NCBI RefSeq assembly: GCF_003478335.1
Contig: NZ_QUFB01000086.1
Coordinates: forward strand, 1-5,972
Direction of reading: 5' to 3'
DNA: 5,972 nt
DNA from: Clostridium sp. AM49-4BH
GTDB taxonomy: Bacteria > Bacillota > Clostridia > Lachnospirales > Lachnospiraceae
Shown here: one piece after another, positions 5,835 to 5,972 of the stretch
Position numbering within the stretch: position 1 is the stretch's first letter
How the letters are laid out: the number at the start of each line of letters is the position of its first letter
The notes under the pieces: model-generated
What the model saw: the letters and a program-made list of their open reading frames with translations, nothing else
Told to the model about the DNA's origin: nothing
Database searches by the model: none
Program-made: the position numbers and the translations under genes

Positions 5835-5921
5835 GTGGAATATATCATTTCTCTTATTGTCATTGTTGCGGCTGGTGTAATTTGCCATTACATCATCAAA
5901 TGGTTGGACGGTGACAAATAG
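5835..5921 (+). CDS. Small hydrophobic peptide, type I toxin-like or holin-like
   Basis: A 28-residue peptide starting at GTG 5835, with GAGGTG at 5823-5828 six bases upstream. Residues 3-21 form one continuous hydrophobic stretch (YIISLIVIVAAGVICHYII), enough for a single transmembrane helix, followed by the polar tail KWLDGDK. I recall very similar tiny proteins (MEFII..., a hydrophobic core, HYI.KWLD...) in great numbers in Lachnospiraceae and other clostridia, mostly unnamed. Size, single helix, charged end, its own promoter-like element and an occluded ribosome site are the traits of type I toxin genes and of small holin-like peptides, but no antitoxin RNA can be seen here. It lies just outside the lysis cassette, so an accessory lysis role is the alternative. 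The coding call is good; the function is inference. Confidence 0.72.
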   Translation: MEYIISLIVIVAAGVICHYIIKWLDGDK

Positions 5922-5934
5922 TCGGTAGCCAGCC

Positions 5935-5956
5935 TGTGGAATTAAGCCGTTCCACA
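5935..5956 (+). repeat. Inverted repeat downstream of small peptide gene
   Basis: TGTGGAA at 5935-5941 and TTCCACA at 5950-5956 are perfect 7-bp inverted copies around an eight-base spacer, 13 bases after the peptide stop. No T run follows on the + strand (an A run does), and none follows on the minus strand, so it does not fit a simple intrinsic terminator within the window. It may protect the 3' end of the small mRNA or be part of a larger structure that continues beyond the edge. Confidence 0.5.
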
Positions 5957-5972
5957 CCAAAAAATAGGAATA

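Noticed and set aside
1..5972. CRISPR array, tRNA, rRNA, insertion sequence or integrase
   Set aside because: No regularly spaced direct repeats, no cloverleaf with a TTC-type arm, no transposase or recombinase motifs found on either strand by reading.

Overview
This window is the distal tail and lysis end of the late region of a tailed phage or prophage of a low-to-moderate-GC Firmicute. A clostridial host, probably a gut Lachnospiraceae-type organism, is my inference. It rests on strong AGGAGG-type ribosome binding sites, GTG and ATG starts, A-rich codon choice, and tail, holin and lysin families that I associate with prophages of such bacteria. Everything recognisable is on the + strand. 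The minus-strand open frames are shadows of these genes.

Layout. Positions 1-245 are AT-rich. They hold a short open frame running in from the left edge (possibly the 3' end of the preceding gene, where a tape-measure gene would be expected) and a clear hairpin-plus-T-run terminator at 187-216. The tail genes follow, tightly packed. They are a 151-residue small tail protein (246-701), an 800-residue tail-tip or baseplate protein with a fibre-like C-terminal half (715-3117), a short tail-associated gene that looks broken by one missing A (3119-3321), a 248-residue fibre protein with an F5/8-type C (discoidin-like) domain (3321-4067), and a 177-residue structural protein of unknown detailed role (4069-4602). 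The lysis pair comes next: a three-helix Holin_4-type holin (4623-5147) overlapping by 17 bases an M15-family zinc peptidase endolysin with a C-terminal SH3b-like domain (5131-5766).

Downstream of the lysin, 5767-5972 is a separate small unit. It has an extended -10 promoter-like element, a leader whose CGCCTC can pair with the Shine-Dalgarno sequence GAGGTG, a 28-codon gene for a hydrophobic peptide ending in a charged tail (5835-5921), and a 7-bp inverted repeat near the window edge. The architecture resembles a type I toxin mRNA or a small holin-like peptide. No antisense antitoxin RNA can be identified inside the window.

How the genes work together: the tail genes build the tail tip and host-recognition apparatus. 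The two fibre-like proteins with large C-terminal beta-rich domains are the likely adsorption determinants. The holin permeabilises the membrane and lets the peptidase reach peptidoglycan at the end of infection. The points most worth checking are the frameshift at 3155-3158, the small-peptide locus at 5779-5956, and the terminator placed inside what should be a continuous late operon.
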